Assembly (NCBI RefSeq): GCF_046098205.1
Contig: NZ_JBJURJ010000004.1
Coordinates: 62,001-126,000 of the forward strand
Direction of reading: 5' to 3'
Length of the DNA: 64,000 nucleotides
Source: Paenibacillus_AR mesotrionivorans
Lineage (GTDB): Bacteria; Bacillota; Bacilli; Paenibacillales; NBRC-103111
The notes beneath the pieces were generated by a model. The model did no database searches. It saw nothing but the letters and a program-made list of their open reading frames with translations, and was not told the origin of the DNA. The position numbers and the translations under genes are program-made. Of the stretch, positions 35,793 to 45,400 are shown one piece after another. Each line of letters opens with the position of its first letter. Within the stretch, counting starts at the first letter, position 1.

Positions 35793-37631
35793 TTGAAAAC
35801 GCTTACCAGCAAAATGGCCACTTCACTGAAGTGGAAGCTGACGGTGATGTTTTTCTCCGTCATTCTGCTTATTGTTATTGCGATTGCGGTGTTTTCCTAT
35901 GAGGAATCCTCCCGGAGTATAAAAAGCGATATCGAACGCTTCAGCACCCAGATTCTCAAGGAATCCAACCTGAACCTGGAACGGTATTTCAGGGAATACG
36001 AGCAATTCCTGGCGAATATGGCGGCCAGCAGCAGCTACAGGCAGTGGCTGAAGGCCAATGAGGTATCGGAACGGATCAATGCCTTCAACAGCTTGAAGGA
36101 TAATTATATCCACTCCTTCGCCACCATGCATCCGGAGATTCTGTCCGTAACCATCCTGAACAAAAACGGGAACGAAAACTCCTATACCCTTGAGAGAGAG
36201 CCTGCCCTGCGCTACGACTACTCCATGAAAAACGAGGTTTGGATGCCCGGGATTACCATCTCCAAGGAAATGACGATGCTGCTTTCCTCCAATGAGAATT
36301 ATGTGGAGCTTGGCAATGACAGCATAAGCGACACCATAATCACCATTGTGAAAAAGTATGAGTTTACCTCGGATTTGCACGGCTATATCAAAATGGATAT
36401 TGCTCCCCGTCCGATTCAAGCCATCCTGTCCGAAACCAAAATGGATGCCAACGGAATCGGACTGATTGTTGATGAACAAGGAATGCTCATTGCCTCCACC
36501 GATTCGGAGCACGCGGCCGGGCTGCTGCCGTCCTTGCTGGCAAACGGCTTGTCTGCGTCTGGGGAGGGCTCCTTTTTTTTGAAGGACAGCAGTCAAATGG
36601 TTACCTACCGCAGCATCGCCAAAACGGATTGGAGGATTGTCTCGGTTGTTCCCTGGCACGCGGTGGCGCGCAGCATCTACCGGGTGAAGAATGCAACGAT
36701 TCTGATTGCCCTGATCGGCCTTGCCGTTGGTATGGTGCTGGTTGTATTGGTATCCGAATCCAGCACACGGAGGCTGAAGAAGCTAAGAGGGGTGATGTCC
36801 CAGACCGGCTTGAATAATCTGGAGGTCCGGGTGGACATTGAAGGCAGGGATGAGATAGCGGATGTAAGCCGGGTCTATAATAAGATGCTCGACAATTTGG
36901 AGTCTTCCCTCAAGGAATTGAACCAGTCCCGAACCTCCCGGCAGGAGGCGGTGCTGTCGGCTCTGCAGTCCCAGATTAATTCGCATTTTCTCTATAATGC
37001 ACTGGAATCCATTAAGTTCATGGCCTATTTGGCCAATCAGGACGATATTGTCAAAACCACGCTGGCCTTATCCGATATGCTCCGGTACGTCTCCAATTAC
37101 CGGAATACCTGTGTGCCTCTCCAGCAGGAAATACAGTACGTGGCCAATTATCTGCATATCATGCAAACCCAGTATGGGGAAGAGCTGACCTATGAAATCA
37201 TTCAGGGGGCAGGCACAAATGAGATATTTTGCCTGAAGGCGGTCATCCAGCCCATCGTGGAAAACAGCATCCGATACGGCCTGGAGCAAACGGGGCAGCA
37301 GCTGTTTGTCCGAATCGAAACGGCCCTAACCCCGGAGGACTATCTGATGATCCGGATTTGCGATACGGGCCCCGGCTTCAATGGGGAAACGCTGGCCCGA
37401 TTGAAGGACAAGCTGCAGCAGAACAATGCGGGTGCCCATTACCGCCAGCTCTCCAACATCGGTCTGCTTAATGTGCATTACCGGCTGCGGGTTTATTATG
37501 AGGATGAACAAGCGGGAATCACCATCAGCAACCGGATGGATCACCACGGCGCCGAGGTGATCATCACCTTGCCAAACCGCCCCGCCAAGGAGGGAGAGTC
37601 TGTTCATGAACCGAATCTTGATTGTGGATAA
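35793..37631 (+). CDS. YesM-type sensor histidine kinase
   Basis: 612 residues from TTG 35793 (AGGTGATGAGG upstream); ATG 35814 is an alternative. Membrane segment at ~15-35, an extracellular Cache-like sensor to ~300, second membrane segment ~300-320, a HAMP domain (VRVDIEGRDEIADVSRVYNKML), the His_kinase box INSHFLYNALESIKFM with His398, and a HATPase domain (IVENSIRYGLEQTG, ICDTGPGF). It senses an extracellular carbohydrate signal and phosphorylates the YesN-type regulator, with which it overlaps by 26 bases. Its place after the xylanase and importer suggests that xylan breakdown products are the signal. Confidence 0.93.
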   Translation: MKTLTSKMATSLKWKLTVMFFSVILLIVIAIAVFSYEESSRSIKSDIERFSTQILKESNLNLERYFREYEQFLANMAASSSYRQWLKANEVSERINAFNSLKDNYIHSFATMHPEILSVTILNKNGNENSYTLEREPALRYDYSMKNEVWMPGITISKEMTMLLSSNENYVELGNDSISDTIITIVKKYEFTSDLHGYIKMDIAPRPIQAILSETKMDANGIGLIVDEQGMLIASTDSEHAAGLLPSLLANGLSASGEGSFFLKDSSQMVTYRSIAKTDWRIVSVVPWHAVARSIYRVKNATILIALIGLAVGMVLVVLVSESSTRRLKKLRGVMSQTGLNNLEVRVDIEGRDEIADVSRVYNKMLDNLESSLKELNQSRTSRQEAVLSALQSQINSHFLYNALESIKFMAYLANQDDIVKTTLALSDMLRYVSNYRNTCVPLQQEIQYVANYLHIMQTQYGEELTYEIIQGAGTNEIFCLKAVIQPIVENSIRYGLEQTGQQLFVRIETALTPEDYLMIRICDTGPGFNGETLARLKDKLQQNNAGAHYRQLSNIGLLNVHYRLRVYYEDEQAGITISNRMDHHGAEVIITLPNRPAKEGESVHEPNLDCG

Positions 37632-38697
37632 TTCCCCTATCATCCGTACCGGATTGGCCAAGATGACGGAGAGTTATCCGGGGGAGGTGATGGTGTCGGG
37701 AACAGCGGCCAATGGCCAATTGGCGTTGGACTGGCTGGAAGGGCATTATGCGGATATTTGCATAACCGATATCCGAATGCCCCTAATGGATGGTCTGGCG
37801 CTTATCGAATATGTGAACGGGCATTACCCGTGGATGTCCAGCATCATTATTTCCAGTTACGATGATTTCACCTATGCCAAATCGGGCCTGGAGCTGGGAG
37901 CGGTGGATTATCTGCTCAAGCCGGTCAGCGAGGAGAATTTATACCGGGTATTGGATAAGGCGTTCCGGCGGATTCGGGAAACCCGGAATCATGCCGCCAA
38001 CGGGCTGCTGCTAAAGCATCTGACCAGCCACCGGGACATGATGGCGCGATGGGTGGAGCATATCCGCTATAACCGGCATGAGACCATGCCATTATTGATT
38101 GTGGATACGCTGGATATGCTGGAAAAATGGGTGGACGGGCGGTATGATTTGCTGAACCCCCTGGCAATGGAATGGCTGTTCCTGGTGGTGGAGGAGCTGA
38201 AGCATGAGAAAATTACCTTCCATCTGGAAGAGGGCAGGGATTTGGGATTGGGTGACAAGATGATTGCCGCCCACAAGGTCAGATTTTACTTCCGCATATG
38301 CTGTGTCAGAAGGCTGGAGGAAGGCGCGCGTTATTTATTCCACATCATGAATGGGGACAGAAGCAACCAGACGCGCAAGGCCATCGAACGGGTCCAGGCT
38401 TTCCTGGAGGAGAACTATGCTTCCAAGGATGTAAGCCTGCAGCAGGTGGCGGATCATGTCGGATTCAGCAAAAACTACCTGTCGAATCTGTTCAAGCAGG
38501 AAACAGGCACCACCATATGGAATTATCTGCTCGATGTCCGGATGAAAAAAGCCAGGGAAATGCTTCTGAATACAGACCTGAAGCTGTACGAAATTGCAGA
38601 CAGGCTCGGGTACAGCGAGCAGATTTATTTTTCGCGTATGTTCAAGGAGCGTTACGGGTTAAGCCCCTTGGAATTCAAAAAAAGGATCGAGCAATAA
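37606..38697 (+). CDS. YesN-type response regulator with AraC DNA-binding domain
   Basis: 363 residues. Receiver domain at 1-120: acidic pocket at the N-terminus (RILIVDNSP, with a single Asp where DD is usual), phospho-acceptor Asp55 in ICITDIRMP, and Lys in DYLLKPVS. The C-terminal ~100 residues form an AraC domain: LQQVADHVGFSKNYLSNLFKQE and YEIADRLGYSEQIYFSRMFKERYGLSP. AAGGAGGGAG precedes the ATG inside the yesM 3' end. It should activate the transporter-xylanase operon, probably near 29462. The Asn in place of one acidic residue (VDNSP) is a mild deviation. Confidence 0.93.
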   Translation: MNRILIVDNSPIIRTGLAKMTESYPGEVMVSGTAANGQLALDWLEGHYADICITDIRMPLMDGLALIEYVNGHYPWMSSIIISSYDDFTYAKSGLELGAVDYLLKPVSEENLYRVLDKAFRRIRETRNHAANGLLLKHLTSHRDMMARWVEHIRYNRHETMPLLIVDTLDMLEKWVDGRYDLLNPLAMEWLFLVVEELKHEKITFHLEEGRDLGLGDKMIAAHKVRFYFRICCVRRLEEGARYLFHIMNGDRSNQTRKAIERVQAFLEENYASKDVSLQQVADHVGFSKNYLSNLFKQETGTTIWNYLLDVRMKKAREMLLNTDLKLYEIADRLGYSEQIYFSRMFKERYGLSPLEFKKRIEQ

Positions 38698-38802
38698 TCA
38701 AGGAAGTGCCGCGGCGGAAGAAAACTAATATCTGCAATAATATACTATATGGTTTTTCACTGAAGATGTAGGCTATGAGAAGAGTGTGTAAGGGGGATTC
38801 TC

Positions 38803-39378
38803 ATGGATATTGCATCTTTTTTGATTTACTGTACAATCGCTACGTTTACACCGGGGCCAACGAATATCGTTATCTTGTCCATCGTGAATCAATCCGGAGC
38901 CAAAAAAGCGATGAACTATTCATATGGAGCGACGGCCGGTTTCGGGCTGCTGCTTGCGGTTTCTGCCGCTTTGAATACGGTGCTGGTCACGATTCTGCCG
39001 AAAGTACTCCTCACAATGCAGGTTGTTGGCAGCATGTATATGCTCTATCTGGCATACCTGATGTTCCGGAAACATACATCAAACCCGACTGAGGTTCAGG
39101 CGGCTACCTTTATTTCAGGCTTTCTTATGCAGTTTTTAAATCCCAAGGTCGTCCTGTTTACCTTAACGGTGATTCCCGCCTTTATTTTGCCCTATTATCA
39201 TGCTGTACCGGCGGTGACCCTAAGTATCTTGGCCATTACTGGTATAGGATTTTTGGCTTTTACCACATGGGTGCTTTTCGGGACTATCTTCCGGGTGTTT
39301 CTGCAAAAGCATAATAAGGTAGTGAATATCGCAATGGCGGTATTATTGGTGTATGCTGCTATCATGGTCTGGAAGTAG
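38803..39378 (+). CDS. LysE family translocator
   Basis: 191 residues, slightly shorter than the usual ~205. The N-terminus MDIASFLIYCTIATFTPGPTNIVILS is the LysE/RhtB hallmark (TPGPTN), followed by about six membrane segments and FLNPKVVLFTLTVIPAF. It exports an amino acid or related metabolite across the membrane. GGGGGATTCTC lies upstream of the ATG. It is followed by an AraC regulator 26 bases downstream on the same strand, a pairing seen often in Bacilli, suggesting joint regulation. The substrate is unknown. Confidence 0.9.
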   Translation: MDIASFLIYCTIATFTPGPTNIVILSIVNQSGAKKAMNYSYGATAGFGLLLAVSAALNTVLVTILPKVLLTMQVVGSMYMLYLAYLMFRKHTSNPTEVQAATFISGFLMQFLNPKVVLFTLTVIPAFILPYYHAVPAVTLSILAITGIGFLAFTTWVLFGTIFRVFLQKHNKVVNIAMAVLLVYAAIMVWK

Positions 39379-39403
39379 CCCAGCCTGGGATCGAGGTGCA
39401 GGG

Positions 39404-40183
39404 ATGGAGAAGTTTCTCTATAAACAAGCGGCAGGCATCACTGCGCTGTCTGCAACGATGACTGAATTCAAGTATAAAAAGCATACGCATCAGGAATATG
39501 CCATAGGCGTTACCCTGCGCGGTATCCAACATTATCACTTGGACGGCTGCCTGCAATTGTCACATCAATATGGTGTTATGTTGTTTAATCCTGAACAGGC
39601 ACATGATGGAATGGCCCACGATAAGGAGGGGCTTGATTATGTGATGCTGTACATGGATCCTTCCTTGCTTTTGGAGGTGATGGAGAAGAAGGAGATTGTG
39701 CGCTTTTCAACCCCGATTGTGTACGATTACCGGCTTGGGCAGCGGGTCCTGGGTCTTTCCCAAGCTATACTGGGCGGGAAGGATGAGGCGTTATGCACGG
39801 AGTTATTCTTCGCTCTGGCGGACAGTCTTGTCCACACCGGTTCTTCTGCGGGAGCCAGGAAAGATGCCGTGGTCATAAAAAAAGCAAAAGACATGCTTCA
39901 CGCCAATCTGGAGCATGTCCTTAAGCTGGATGAGATAAGCAGGGAGCTGCATCTGTCCAAGTTTCAATTGATCCGGCTATTCAAGGCTCATATGGGGATT
40001 TCACCCTATCAATACTTTCTTAACTGCAAAATTGAACGTGCCAAGCTGCTGATCGAGAAAAACCGGGATGTATATTCTGCCGTTGCTGCCTGCGGGTTTG
40101 TTGATCTGTCCCATTTTAACAGACATTTTAAGAGTGTATACGGAGTCACCGCTTTTGAATATATTTCACATCTGAATTCTTAA
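39404..40183 (+). CDS. AraC family transcriptional regulator
   Basis: 259 residues from ATG 39404 with GAGGTGCAGG upstream. The N-terminal AraC-binding/cupin part reads FKYKKHTHQEYAIGVTLRGIQHYHLDG and GVMLFNPEQAHDG. The C-terminal double helix-turn-helix reads LDEISRELHLSKFQLIRLFKAHMGISPYQYF and FVDLSHFNRHFKSVYGVT. It lies directly after and probably in one transcript with the LysE exporter, so it is likely the exporter's regulator, sensing the exported metabolite. Ligand unknown. Confidence 0.9.
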   Translation: MEKFLYKQAAGITALSATMTEFKYKKHTHQEYAIGVTLRGIQHYHLDGCLQLSHQYGVMLFNPEQAHDGMAHDKEGLDYVMLYMDPSLLLEVMEKKEIVRFSTPIVYDYRLGQRVLGLSQAILGGKDEALCTELFFALADSLVHTGSSAGARKDAVVIKKAKDMLHANLEHVLKLDEISRELHLSKFQLIRLFKAHMGISPYQYFLNCKIERAKLLIEKNRDVYSAVAACGFVDLSHFNRHFKSVYGVTAFEYISHLNS

Positions 40184-40233
40184 CAGGAACTTAACCCAAT
40201 ATCTAGAAAACCAATGCTACAATAGGAAATGAA

Positions 40234-40346
40234 AAAACGATATACGGGCTTCGGGTGGAGACGCTGAGAATACCTGCCGTACGTTTTGAGGAGACAATTT
40301 TTGATGTCTTCCAAGGCGTGAGCGCAGGTTTTTTTGCGCTTTTTTG
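40234..40346 (+). promoter_or_regulatory. Structured leader RNA with terminator, candidate riboswitch/attenuator
   Basis: P1: AAAACG (40234-40239) and TACGG (40243-40247) pair with CCGTACGTTTT (40277-40287), enclosing a ~29-base loop. Second hairpin: GGAGAC (40290) with GTCTTCC (40306). Terminator: AGCGCA (40321-40326) pairs with TGCGCT (40335-40340), then T5. ACCTGC (40272-40277) can instead pair with GCAGGT (40324-40329), which destroys both P1 and the terminator stem. The loop has GGGTG...CTGAGAATACC, reminiscent of half a TPP aptamer, but the other half is absent. RNA class not identified. Confidence 0.6.
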
Positions 40347-40381
40347 TGCGAAGCTAATAAACAGGACAAGGAGTGGATGAG

Positions 40382-42331
40382 ATGAGGAAATGGGCAGTTT
40401 GCTTTACCATGTTTGTGATGCTGGTGGCACAGGTGATGGCTTCACCTCCGTCAGTGAAGGCAGAGGACGGCTTTGCCTCCAGCAAAACGCTGGCCATCGA
40501 TGATCTGACGGTGTCCAACTTCGCCACGGGAAGGAAGGTGGTAACCCCCTTCGGGTACACCAGCGGCATTCAGGATGTGGAATATGTGCCTTCCGTGGGG
40601 ACTGCACCGGTGGGAAGATTCTTCACGGTATTAAACGGCAAAACCATCAAAAGCTCCAAGGTGGTAAACGGCAAGCTGGAATATGAATCGGACTTTCTGT
40701 TCCGGGACGACCGGAGCGGAGCAATCCCCGGGTCCAATGGCGACGTGTATCCCAAAACCAGCTTCACCCATACGTCCGGCATTTCGTACAAGGAAATTGG
40801 CGGGGTTCCGTATGTTTTTATCCATGAGTCGTGGGGGGACAGCAACCCGAAATACAAGGATGAGGTGCTTTACAAATGTAGAATTGACTACGCCGGCAAG
40901 CTGCTGCACATTGAAGGGGCAATGGTTGTGGCAAGCTCCGCTTCAGGATGGCCGGTTGCCCAAGACGGGCAACCCTTCAATACCGTACAGGAAATTTCCG
41001 GGGGAGATATCGTCGGAGACTGGATGTATTCCATCGAATGGTCCTACAGCACAAGCGTGACCCCCACCACCCATGTCTTCAAGACCAACATTAACGACTG
41101 CACCAATCCGGGAACCCTCCGGCCCCGTCATGTCCAATATGCCACCACCTCGGTTAACGAGCTTCCGTTTATGCTGAACCAGGGGATCAAACATGTGAAC
41201 GGCAGATGGTTTGTGACCCGGAACCCCAACGGCAGCGGTTTGTATGAGATCAAGATCAAGGAGGATGCGGCAGGCAATATTACCGGCGTGGATTATCTGG
41301 GCAAGATATCGGGTGAACGCAGTCTGGAGGAGGAGGGCATTACCGCTTATGAGGGCGATATCATCTATTACTATAACAATGCTCTGGAGAAATACCCTGC
41401 TTACCGGGTGGCACTCACGGCTAAGGTCCGGAAGGAACGGATTGAAGTGCCCTTAACTCGCATTATCGGGGCGCAAAACGATTATGATGATCTGAGAGTA
41501 TACCAGGGTAACGCGGAGGTGCCCAGGCTCATCGCCAACGGCAAGCTGGTGTTCCAGGCGGATAATTCCGCGCAAGGGCCCACCAATCCTTACCCCACAT
41601 ACACCATCCGGTACGGCAATGAGGCGCTTCCGGCCCCGGCTTATTCAACGGCTGACATCAACGCCATCAATAGCGCGGCGGTCACAGGGAATGTCACTGC
41701 TAGCTTGACGGAATCCTTGGGATATACGGATGATTTCTCCAAAAACACGTTGAGCCAGTATAAGGTATATGACCTGGGAGACACCTCCGGTCCCTCCGCC
41801 TGGTCCATTTCCGGCGGGAAGCTGAACCAGCTCTCCAATCTGTACGGCCCTGTGGACAAGGGGGTGTCGTATCCTTATGAGCGGGGTACCCAGCTGATCC
41901 TGGACCGGGTATATGACGGGGATTGGGACTTGTCGGTAAAGGTCAAGGCAACGGATGATGACGGCATCGGTCTCGTCTTCGGGCAGCAGGACGGCGCCAA
42001 TTTCTATTGTCTGGAGTGGGACAAGCAGTACGCGGGGCTTGGCTTCTGGAAGTCGGTCAACCAGGCCAATACCGGTACAGTGGTGGCACAGACGAAAGGA
42101 TACGGGTATTCCACCAACACCTGGTACACCCTCTCCGTACAGAAACGCGGCAGTGCCTACTCCTTCTATGTTAATGGGGAGCTGAAGCTGCAGGCGGAGG
42201 ATGCCACCTTCACCACCGGCCGTGTTGGTTTGTTGTCCAGGGGCAGCACCGGCCTTTCCTTTGATGATTTCAGCATCACCCTGCCGGGTGCCGCTTACAC
42301 GGATGACTTGGCACAAATACTGGAACAGTGA
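40382..42331 (+). CDS. Secreted protein with C-terminal concanavalin-like domain
   Basis: About 649 residues from ATG 40382 (AAGGAG 8 bases upstream; GTG 40373 also in frame). The signal peptide ends near VKAED. Residues ~30-420 read as repeated beta strands with a propeller-like feel (GGVPYVFIHESWGD, NGRWFVTRNPNGSGLYEI); no named family is certain. Residues ~447-640 form a LamG/DUF1080-like beta sandwich (YTDDFSKNTLSQYKVYD, VYDGDWDLSVKVKATDDDGIGLVFGQQDGANFY), the same kind as in the SLH protein at 16675. Predicted to be a secreted carbohydrate-binding or hydrolytic protein. Controlled by the structured leader at 40234. No anchor is visible. Confidence 0.7.
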   Translation: MRKWAVCFTMFVMLVAQVMASPPSVKAEDGFASSKTLAIDDLTVSNFATGRKVVTPFGYTSGIQDVEYVPSVGTAPVGRFFTVLNGKTIKSSKVVNGKLEYESDFLFRDDRSGAIPGSNGDVYPKTSFTHTSGISYKEIGGVPYVFIHESWGDSNPKYKDEVLYKCRIDYAGKLLHIEGAMVVASSASGWPVAQDGQPFNTVQEISGGDIVGDWMYSIEWSYSTSVTPTTHVFKTNINDCTNPGTLRPRHVQYATTSVNELPFMLNQGIKHVNGRWFVTRNPNGSGLYEIKIKEDAAGNITGVDYLGKISGERSLEEEGITAYEGDIIYYYNNALEKYPAYRVALTAKVRKERIEVPLTRIIGAQNDYDDLRVYQGNAEVPRLIANGKLVFQADNSAQGPTNPYPTYTIRYGNEALPAPAYSTADINAINSAAVTGNVTASLTESLGYTDDFSKNTLSQYKVYDLGDTSGPSAWSISGGKLNQLSNLYGPVDKGVSYPYERGTQLILDRVYDGDWDLSVKVKATDDDGIGLVFGQQDGANFYCLEWDKQYAGLGFWKSVNQANTGTVVAQTKGYGYSTNTWYTLSVQKRGSAYSFYVNGELKLQAEDATFTTGRVGLLSRGSTGLSFDDFSITLPGAAYTDDLAQILEQ

Positions 42332-42354
42332 CGGAGGAATAACGCGGCAGCAAC

Positions 42355-42392
42355 AAAAAGGGGCCAGCTTGCGATTGCCCGCAGCCGGCCCC
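42355..42392 (-). terminator. Terminator for SLH protein 3 (minus strand)
   Basis: GGGGCC (42360-42365) pairs with GGCCCC (42387-42392). On the minus strand the stem is followed by TTTTTG. It lies between convergent genes. Confidence 0.7.
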
Positions 42393-42415
42393 TGCCGTAA
42401 ACATTATGAATGGTA

Positions 42416-45400
42416 TTAGGAAATGAGGTCCGATTCCTTCAACAGGCGCCGAATGATGACCGCAGTCTCGGCACGGGTGATCATCTCCTGAGGTGCAAGC
42501 TCAGCCTGGCTTCGTCCGGAGACCAGCCCCGTGCTGATGCTGGCTGCTGCTGCTTCCTTGGCCCAATCGGCAAGCTTGGCAGCATCTGAATATTCGGCCA
42601 GAACCGGGGGACTGCCGCCAGCGGATAGTCCCGTCAGCTTCATCGCCCGGGCTACCAGCACCATCGCTTCCTCCCTTGTAATCTTCGCATTCGGGCGGAA
42701 GGTGCCGTCCTCATACCCGCCGATAAGTCCATAGCCAGCTGCTGTTTTGACCACAGGGGCGTACCAGTCGCTGTCCTGCACATCAATGAAGCGGCCGGTT
42801 CCTGCCCCGGGCTTCAGCCCCAATGCCCGTACCACAACGGCGGCGAATTCAGCGCGTGTAATATCCTGGTCCGGTGCAAACAAGTCTTCCGATATACCAT
42901 GGATGACCATCCGGGAGCCCATGTCGTTCACATCCGTCTTCGCCCAGTGGCCGTTCACGTCTGTGAATTCCAGCGGATGCCAGACCACTGTATACGAACT
43001 GTTGGTCAAGCTGTTGATTTGCGCGTAATAGGTCCCGTTCCGGCTTGTGATCTTGGTTGGTACATGACGGGTACTGCCATCCGCCTCAATCACCACACCG
43101 GTGGTAATGTTGTTGGAGTCTGTTCCTGCCGGCAGCGCAATCGTCCGCTCCACATAAGCGGAGAAGCTTTCAATGGCAACTGTCCGGTCGTTATATACGG
43201 CGGTGACATTGAACTCCATTAATGGTGCTGCTAAGCGGAAGCCACCCTGCTGAGCTGCAGTCTCAGCCGTCTTCACAGTGGCGGAAGCTGCTTTGGCAAT
43301 TTCAATCCGGACCTTGATGTCCTCTGCCTGTACGCCTGTACCAAGCTGCTGAGCGACAGAAGCGGTCAGAATCTGCCCGGACGGCAGGGTGTACGATCCG
43401 GCAGGTGTGTCAATAACCACAACCGCTTGCTGCTTCTGCATTTGTTGGAATAATGCCCCTGGCAGCACACTGGCGATCCGGTCCGCTTCGGCGGTTACCG
43501 GGATGGTAATGACGGCGTTTTTGCCTTCAGCTTCCAGCTTGGCTGCGATTTTCTGCGTATCGACGGTAACGGTTAGCACAGTCTGGCCGTTCACTTCGCT
43601 CTTCGTAACCGTTCCGGCCGATTCGGCCTTGCCGTTAACCAGCACCTCAAATCCATTTCCGGGAGAAGGACCCGACTCTCCGCCTGTTGGAGTGCTTGAG
43701 CTGCTATCGTCATCGTTGGAGGGCGATGCGGGAACCACGGAATTGGATTCAGTCGCCGTGCTGCTGCCCATGGCATTAACCGCCCGCACAGTAAAGATGT
43801 AGCTGGTCCCGTTCGTCAGGCCAGTAACGGTAATGGGGCTGGAGGTTCCGGTTACGGTAATAGGTCCGGGTGAGGAGATAACCTCATATCCGGCAATGTC
43901 TCTGCCGCCGTTATCGCTTGGCGGGGTGAAGCGGATGACGGCCATGCCGTCGCCTGCAGTGGCTGTTACATTCGTCGGCGCTCCCGGTACAGTGGCGGGA
44001 GTGGCTTGAAGCTCAGCCGAGGCCAGTCCGAAGCCGGCTCCATCCTTGGCTTTCACCATGAAATAATAGGTTGTTCCGTTAGTTAAATTCTGCAGTGTAT
44101 AGGTGGTGTCTGTTACTGAAACGACTGTCGCGTTATCGAACTGCCCGGCAATCGTCGAAATGTACACATTATAGTACGTAGCTCCCGTTACCGTTTCCCA
44201 GCTCAGTGTTACTTGCTGATCAGAAGGAATCACGGTAAATCCGGCAGGCGCCGGAGCGGTGGGAATCGTCGCAAAAGCGGAATTCAAGCTGCTGACTCCG
44301 TTGATGCTCTGAATCACGTAATACGTATGCCCCGCCGCCAATCCGCTGAATCTCCATACACCGTTGCCCTGGTCTGAGGGGCTGCCGGACAGAGCCTGGT
44401 TGTCCATGCCGTACAGTGTCAATGCCGCCCCGACAAGTACATGGCTGGCATCCGCATAACCCTCACCCGCAGTCAGGACCGGTGTTCGCAGAGTGACACC
44501 TACCCAGGATGAATTATCCCCTTCCTCCCCGTTCACAGTTTGGGTCACATAGAACCAGAGGCTGTTCGGCGTTATGTTCCAAAATGTATAGGTCGCATCC
44601 GTCACGTTAGGCGCTGCTGCCACCAGAGTGCCGTCAGTTACGTACAGCTTCAGCTCCGCACCGGGGATGAAGCCGCTGACCGCAATACTCTCTTCTCCCC
44701 CCGCCGCTACTGGAGGTCCGGGTATCACTGGCTGGACAGTGGCAAAAGCAGTGGGCTGGCTCCACACTCCGTTGATGCTTTGAACCGCATAATAGGTGGT
44801 CCGGGGCAGCAGTCCCCCGAATCGCCATATGCCGTTGCCCTGATCCGCCGGCGTGTCGGAGATGATGCTGCCGCCCGAGTCATACAGGATCACTGCCGCC
44901 CCCGGGAACAGATTGCCGGCATCCACATAATCCGTTCCTGCGCTGATGACAGGTGTACGCAGGCTCACGCCGAACCAAGGTGAATTGTCGCTTTCTTCCC
45001 CATCGACAGTTTGCGTGACATAGAAACCGCGGCTGTCCGGTGTGACGTTCCTGAACGTATAAGTGGCATCAGTCACACTATCTGCGGTTGCCAGCAGCGT
45101 GCTAGTGGTGAGGTAGAGCTTCAACGCCGCGCCAGAAGTGAAGCTGCTCACTGTGAGACTTTCTTCGCCTCCGGTCGCCGCAGGAGCCGAGGGCACAACG
45201 GCTTGTACGGTGGCAAAGGAGGAGGCGGGGCTATAGACTCCATTGATACTCTGGATGGCATAATAAGCCTTCCGCGTTGCCAGTCCGCTGAATCTCCACA
45301 CACCGCTGCCCTGATCGTCAGGACTGCTGGAGATGAAGCCGCCGTCCGAGTCATACAGTGTCACTACGGCACCCGCAAACACATTGCTGACATCCACATA

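Noticed and set aside
40240..40346. TPP riboswitch or T-box call for the leader
   Set aside because: CTGAGAATACC and GGGTGGAGACGC look alike in part, but the TPP pyrophosphate half and the T-box stem I, specifier and T-box bulge are absent.
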